DNA of 64,000 bases from an uncultured Acetatifactor sp. (GTDB lineage Bacteria; Bacillota; Clostridia; Lachnospirales; Lachnospiraceae). The DNA lies in the NCBI GenBank assembly GCA_910586835.1, contig CAJUJU010000006.1, positions 8,117-72,116 of the forward strand, in the 5' to 3' direction. Shown piece after piece: positions 59,960-64,000 of this stretch. A program made the position numbers and the translations under genes. How positions within the stretch are numbered: position 1 is the first letter of the stretch; the number at the start of each line of letters is the position of its first letter. The notes below the pieces were generated by a model. The model did no database searches and was not told the DNA's origin. It saw only the letters and a list, made by a program, of their open reading frames with translations.

Positions 59960-62900
59960 CTATCGGGGCACCTCAACCATGATATATGCCTCCACCACAT
60001 CCAGCTCCTGGATCTGGTCAAAGCCCTCAAACACAAGACCGCACTCAAAGCCCTCTCTTACCTCCTTCACGTCGTCCTTGAAACGCTTCAGGGAAGCAAG
60101 CGCGCCTTCATAGATCTGCTCGCCCTGACGGGTAATGCGGATCTTACAGCCTCTCTGGAAGATACCGTCCATGACATAGGAGCCTGCGATATTTCCGATC
60201 TGAGACGCCTTGAATATCTGGCGCACCTCCGCATGACCGATCACCTTCTCCTCAAACACAGGATCAAGCATACCCTTCATGGCAGCCTCGATATCCTCGA
60301 TGGCCTGATAAATCACCCTGTAAAGTCTTACATCCACACCCTCCCGCTCGGCAGTGGCCTTTGCGGTGGCATCGGGACGGACGTTAAAGCCGATAATGAT
60401 GGCATTGGACGCGCTGGCCAAAGTCACATCGGACTCGTTGATGGCACCCACGCCGCCGTGAATACATTTCACCACGACTTCCTCGTTGGTGAGCTTCATC
60501 AGAGACTGTTTTACCGCCTCCACGCTGCCCTGTACGTCAGCCTTGACGATCAGGTTCAGCTCCTTCAAATTGCCCTCCTGGATCTGGGAGAACAGGTCAT
60601 CCAACGACATCTTGGATCTGGTCTCCTCCAGCTTTCTCTCCTTGTTCTGGGCAAGATAGGTGTCCGCATAGGACTTCGCAACCTTATCGCTCTCATGGGC
60701 CAGGAATACCTCGCCTGCGCTGGGCACATCGGAAAGTCCCAGAATTTCCACAGGCGTGGAAGGATCTGCCTCCTTCACTCTCCTGCCCTTGTCGTCGATC
60801 ATGGCTCTTACCTTGCCGTGGCATGCGCCGGCGGAAATGAAGTCTCCAACATGAAGCGTACCCTTCTGCACCAGAACGGTAGCCACCGGGCCTCTGCCCT
60901 TATCCAGCTCGGCCTCGATGACAAGCCCCCTTGCACGCCGCTTCGGATTCGCCTTCAGTTCCAGAATATCCGCAGTCAGCAGAATGGTATCCAGCAAATC
61001 CTCAATTCCGTCGCCCGCCTTTGCGGACACAGGGACAAATTCCGTGCTTCCGCCCCAATCGGTGGCGATCAGCTCATATTCCGTCAGCTCCTGCTTTACG
61101 CGCTCAATGTTCGCGGAGGGCTTATCAATTTTATTCACGGCAACAATGATCTCAATTCCCGCAGCTTTGGCATGATTGATGGCCTCCACGGTCTGGGGCA
61201 TCACGCCGTCGTCGGCGGCAACCACAAGGATCGCAATATCCGTTGCGTTTGCCCCCCTCATACGCATGGCCGTAAACGCCTCATGGCCGGGCGTGTCCAG
61301 GAAGGTGATTTTTCTGCCGTTCACGTTTACAGTATACGCGCCAATGTGCTGTGTGATACCTCCCGCTTCCTTGTCGATGACATTTGTCTTCCGGATGGCA
61401 TCCAGAAGGGAAGTTTTTCCGTGGTCTACATGACCCATGACACAGATGACGGGCGGTCTTTCCACCAGCGCATCCTCGGCTTCCTCGTCCTCCTTCAGAA
61501 GCTCCTCGATGACGTCCACCTTCACTTCCTTCTCGCAGAGGATCTCATACTCCATGGCGATGCCCTCCGCATCCTCGTAGGACACTTCCTGGTTCACCGT
61601 CACGATCTTACCCTGGAGGAAAAGCTTTTTCACAATCGCCGCGGGCTGCAGCTTCATCTTTTCAGCCAGCTCCTTGATGGTGATGGTCTCGGGCAGAGTG
61701 ATCACCTTGATCACCTCCTCCTGAGCCTCCTCCTTCTTCTTTTCCGGCTTGATAAAGCGGCCGGGCTTATTCTTTAACGCCTCGTCCTCCTCGTAGATAT
61801 GATCCTTCCTGGAGCGCTTATCCTTCTCCTGGCTGCTTGCACGCCTCTTGTCTTCCTCGCGCCTCTTATCCACGTCCTTTGCCGGAGCCTCTCCGCCAAA
61901 GCCCTTGCCCTGGTTCTTATCCCGGAATCCGGCTCCCTGTCCTCCATTGCCGCGGTTATCGCGCGGAGCACCGTTAAAGCCGCGTCCGCCGCCCTGACCG
62001 CCGCCAGGACCGCGCCTGTCACCCTGGCCGCCTTCCATACCCGGCCTGCCAGGTCTCTGAAATCCGTCTCTTCTGTCCCCCGAAGGTCTGCCATTGCCGC
62101 TGCCTCCTCTGCCCTGGAATTGTCCGCGGTCCGGTCTGCTGCCCTGATAGCCGCCCTGGCCTCTGTTGTCACGGTTTCCCTGATAGCGGTTGTCGCCTCC
62201 CCGGCCGTCCTGGGAACGATACTCTCTGGCAGGTCTGTCGCCTCTGTCGTTTCTCTCGGGCCTGTCGCCTCTGTCGGGTCTTGCAGGTCTGTCATTCCTG
62301 TCGAGTCTGTCGTTCCTCTCAGGTCTGTCGTTTCTCTCAGGCCTCTCGCTTCTCTCGGGCCGTGTATTCTGCGGCTGCACCTGTACGATCTCGGTCTGAA
62401 CAATCTCCTTTGTCTCCCTGGGTTTCTCCGCCTCCGGGCGCACCTTGGGCTGCGGCCTGGAAGATACCATCTGCACGCTGGGTGTAGGGGAGGGAGGTGT
62501 CAGCGGCTTAATCGGCGTGTGAACGGGAGCCGCCGGCTGTGTTCTGCGGCCGTTGTAGCCGTTGCCCCGAGAACCGTTTCCGCCCTGGCCGCCGCCCTGA
62601 GGCCTGCCCTGGCCGCCGCCCTGAGGTCTTCCCTGACCGCCGCCCTGAGATCTGTTCTGGCCGCCGCCCTGAGGTCTTCCCTGGCCGCCGCCCTGGGATC
62701 TGTTCTGACCGCCGCCCTGCTGAGGTCTTCTGCCGTTTCCGCCCTCCTCCTGACGCCTTCCCGGCATCTTGGAATTCTGGGCATTGTTCACGAAAATAAT
62801 CGTCTTTTTCTTTTTCGGAGCTTCCTTCGCCCCCTGTGCTTCGGGATGCGCGGAACTCTTCGCCGGCCGCTCCTCCGCCGGCGTTTCCCTTTTCTCCTGC

Positions 62901-63190
62901 TTCTCCTGCGTCACCTTTTCCGTCTCTCTCTTCTCCGTGTCCTTTTTCTCCGCCTCTCTCCTGACAGGCGTCTCCTCCTTCTTTCCTTCAACCGCGGCCT
63001 TCACAGGCTTTTCCAGCTCCTGTTTCCCGCCGCCTTTACTGAACCTTTTTCTGACGGTATCCGCCATGTCGTCTTCCAGCGAACTGCTCACAGACCTGGC
63101 TTCCACGCCTTTTTCCTGCACAAAGCTCAAGATATCCTTGCCCTGCATATCCAATTCCTTAGCGAGTTCATGTATCCTTATCTTCGCCAT
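59960..63190 (-). CDS. infB: Translation initiation factor IF-2 with long Gly/Arg-rich extension
   Basis: A 1076-residue GTPase that places initiator tRNA on the ribosome. N-terminal IF2N domain (MAKIRIHELAKELDM), then a disordered region of about 400 residues (about 65-470) with octad repeats of type GGGQGRPQ/GGGQNRSQ (about 150-205) and Arg-Asp-Asn-Pro repeats of type ERNDRPERND (about 273-330), a second IF2N-like domain (about 485-560), the G domain (GHVDHGKTSLLDAI, about 588) and the C-terminal domains ending in VEAYIMVEVPR. GGAGG precedes the ATG at 63190. The extension is far longer than in most bacteria. Confidence 0.96.
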   Translation of the reverse strand: MAKIRIHELAKELDMQGKDILSFVQEKGVEARSVSSSLEDDMADTVRKRFSKGGGKQELEKPVKAAVEGKKEETPVRREAEKKDTEKRETEKVTQEKQEKRETPAEERPAKSSAHPEAQGAKEAPKKKKTIIFVNNAQNSKMPGRRQEEGGNGRRPQQGGGQNRSQGGGQGRPQGGGQNRSQGGGQGRPQGGGQGRPQGGGQGGNGSRGNGYNGRRTQPAAPVHTPIKPLTPPSPTPSVQMVSSRPQPKVRPEAEKPRETKEIVQTEIVQVQPQNTRPERSERPERNDRPERNDRLDRNDRPARPDRGDRPERNDRGDRPAREYRSQDGRGGDNRYQGNRDNRGQGGYQGSRPDRGQFQGRGGSGNGRPSGDRRDGFQRPGRPGMEGGQGDRRGPGGGQGGGRGFNGAPRDNRGNGGQGAGFRDKNQGKGFGGEAPAKDVDKRREEDKRRASSQEKDKRSRKDHIYEEDEALKNKPGRFIKPEKKKEEAQEEVIKVITLPETITIKELAEKMKLQPAAIVKKLFLQGKIVTVNQEVSYEDAEGIAMEYEILCEKEVKVDVIEELLKEDEEAEDALVERPPVICVMGHVDHGKTSLLDAIRKTNVIDKEAGGITQHIGAYTVNVNGRKITFLDTPGHEAFTAMRMRGANATDIAILVVAADDGVMPQTVEAINHAKAAGIEIIVAVNKIDKPSANIERVKQELTEYELIATDWGGSTEFVPVSAKAGDGIEDLLDTILLTADILELKANPKRRARGLVIEAELDKGRGPVATVLVQKGTLHVGDFISAGACHGKVRAMIDDKGRRVKEADPSTPVEILGLSDVPSAGEVFLAHESDKVAKSYADTYLAQNKERKLEETRSKMSLDDLFSQIQEGNLKELNLIVKADVQGSVEAVKQSLMKLTNEEVVVKCIHGGVGAINESDVTLASASNAIIIGFNVRPDATAKATAEREGVDVRLYRVIYQAIEDIEAAMKGMLDPVFEEKVIGHAEVRQIFKASQIGNIAGSYVMDGIFQRGCKIRITRQGEQIYEGALASLKRFKDDVKEVREGFECGLVFEGFDQIQELDVVEAYIMVEVPR
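62579..62730. repeat. 24-bp coding tandem repeat inside infB
   Basis: About six 24-base units of type CCGCCGCCCTGAGGTCTTCC plus four bases, alternating two variants, in frame and encoding GGGQGRPQ and GGGQNRSQ. Such exact repeats can change copy number by slippage without breaking the frame. Confidence 0.8.
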
Positions 63191-63216
63191 GCTTTCCTCC
63201 AATTCCGCCTCCCGGC

Positions 63217-63528
63217 TTATTCCTCTTCTTCCAGTCGTTTGATGATCGTATCCGCTAATCCCGCGTCACACACGCCCAGCGATGACCGCAAGTCCTTTCC
63301 GATGGCTCTGCCCAGCTCTTCCTTCTGCCCGTACATCCGAACCGGCACATTGTAAAACGAGCACTTATCGGTAAACAACTTTCTGGTATTGTCAGACGCA
63401 TCCTCCGCAATGATTACCAGCATGGCGGAGCCGTTTTTGATTGCATTCAGAGTCTGCAATTCGCCGCTGACCAGATTGTGTCCTCTCATAGCAATTCCCA
63501 ACAGGGAAAAAACTTTATTCTGCTTCAA
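63217..63528 (-). CDS. L7Ae-family RNA-binding protein YlxQ
   Basis: A 103-residue protein of the ribosomal L7Ae/L30e fold: KQNKVFSLLGIAMRGHNLVSG, then KNGSAMLVIIAEDASDN and CSFYNVPVRMYG. It starts with TTG at 63528, preceded by AAGGAG, and overlaps the end of ylxR by 14 bases. Standard gene between ylxR and infB. Confidence 0.9.
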   Translation of the reverse strand: MKQNKVFSLLGIAMRGHNLVSGELQTLNAIKNGSAMLVIIAEDASDNTRKLFTDKCSFYNVPVRMYGQKEELGRAIGKDLRSSLGVCDAGLADTIIKRLEEEE

Positions 63529-63787
63529 GATTGTCAAACTCCTTCTCCAGGGTGTCATACACTTCACCCGGAATACTCATTTTGAAAGAGCGCTCAAGAC
63601 CCCTGTTTTTTCTGGCGGCAAACAGGCATTCCCTGCTCCTGCATATATATGCGCCTCTTCCGTTCTTCTTGCCTGTTGCGTCCAGACAAATCTCATTTTC
63701 GGCTGTCTTCAGAACCCTCAACATGTCCTTCTTCCCCTTCATTTCACCGCAGCCTACGCACTGCCGCAAAGGAATCTTTTTTGCCAT
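63515..63787 (-). CDS. YlxR (DUF448) family protein
   Basis: A 90-residue basic protein: IPLRQCVGCGEMKGKKDMLRV (CxxC, residues 10-13), GRGAYICRSRECLFAARK. Members are proposed to bind RNA or act as regulators; it is always found between nusA and infB. AAGGAT lies before the ATG. Confidence 0.93.
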   Translation of the reverse strand: MAKKIPLRQCVGCGEMKGKKDMLRVLKTAENEICLDATGKKNGRGAYICRSRECLFAARKNRGLERSFKMSIPGEVYDTLEKEFDNLEAE

Positions 63788-63796
63788 ATTATATCC

Positions 63797-64000
63797 TTAC
63801 TCCTCGGTTTGCTCCGTCCCGGTATACTCCTCTTCCCCGTAACCGTCCTGATCTGCTTCCTCACTCTGATCCCCGTCGCTCTCCAGATAACCGTCTTCTT
63901 CCTGATACTCAGCGCTCTCCAGGTATCCGTCCTCCTGATACCCTTCGCCTTCCTGGTATCCGTCTTCCTCCTGATACTCGCCGCCTTCCTGGTATCCGTC
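63797..64000 (-). CDS. nusA: NusA, C-terminal acidic tail (cut by window edge)
   Basis: The minus-strand frame from the edge to the stop at 63797 encodes about 67 residues of an acidic repeat with units such as EDGYQEGEGYQEDGYLE and ends GTEQTEE. Place (first in the ylxR-ylxQ-infB block) identifies it as the end of the transcription factor NusA; no NusA domain is in the window. The tail is very low in complexity and rich in Glu, Asp, Gly and Tyr. Confidence 0.8.
   Translation of the reverse strand, partial: DGYQEGGEYQEEDGYQEGEGYQEDGYLESAEYQEEDGYLESDGDQSEEADQDGYGEEEYTGTEQTEE

Overview
The window looks like the chromosome of a Gram-positive, anaerobic member of the Clostridia, most likely Lachnospiraceae. 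The evidence is the infB/rpsO/pnp gene order, Bacillota-type regulators and promoters, abundant lipoproteins and solute-binding proteins, a mannonate/fructuronate pathway and a GH43 glycosidase. Most genes lie on the minus strand. I see no rRNA, tRNA, CRISPR array, complete prophage or insertion sequence. AT-richer pockets (about 8.1-8.3 kb, 29.6-30.4 kb and 45.5-46.6 kb) carry the more accessory genes.

Layout. 0-1.6 kb: a YtrA-type GntR repressor with its ABC ATPase and permease (permease cut by the edge), behind a promoter abutted by a perfect 20-bp palindrome. 1.7-2.9 kb: a SpoIID-like/peptidoglycan-binding protein. 3-7 kb: an AraC regulator divergent from uxuA-uxuB (hexuronate catabolism). 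7-9.3 kb: an Rpn-family nuclease with a 16-bp tandem repeat in its leader, and an XRE regulator whose C-terminus resembles flagellar FliG. 9.3-16.5 kb: PTS enzyme I, htpG under a perfect CIRCE operator, a PpiC lipoprotein, ilvE and folA. 16.5-22 kb: a LytTR regulator, a truncated cytosolic GHKL kinase, a 60-residue membrane peptide and a two-gene ABC exporter. 22-30.1 kb: glyA; an operon in which two long propeller-like/solute-binding lipoproteins flank a GH43 enzyme; and a small nine-cysteine secreted protein with a consensus promoter.

30.3-39.2 kb: a lipid kinase and PAP2 phosphatase (plus strand), a GT2 glycosyltransferase, an SfsA-MutY fusion, a 5'-nucleotidase and small conserved proteins. 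39.2-39.7 kb: a deletion scar joining the 3' ends of feoB and a DtxR regulator. 39.7-41.7 kb: an operon of a zinc-ribbon membrane protein, a DUF5685 protein and a J-domain protein with a cysteine-string tail. 41.8-46.5 kb: a lipoprotein, the TldD/TldE protease pair and an acyltransferase. 46.6-49.4 kb: rpsO-pnp with a long hairpin in the pnp leader. 49.5-56.6 kb: a small membrane protein, an NlpC/P60 hydrolase, and an NptA-hybrid kinase-solute-binding lipoprotein cluster. 56.6-64 kb: the nusA-ylxR-ylxQ-infB-rbfA-nrnA-truB-ribF operon, with a very basic Gly/Arg-rich IF2 extension and an acidic repetitive NusA tail.

The strongest candidates for something undescribed are the SfsA-MutY fusion, the HTH-FliG-like protein, the zinc-ribbon/DUF5685/cysteine-string J-protein operon, the LytTR/kinase/micropeptide/exporter cluster and the feo/dtxR scar. 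All function calls come from reading the sequence and from recall of family motifs; no search was run.
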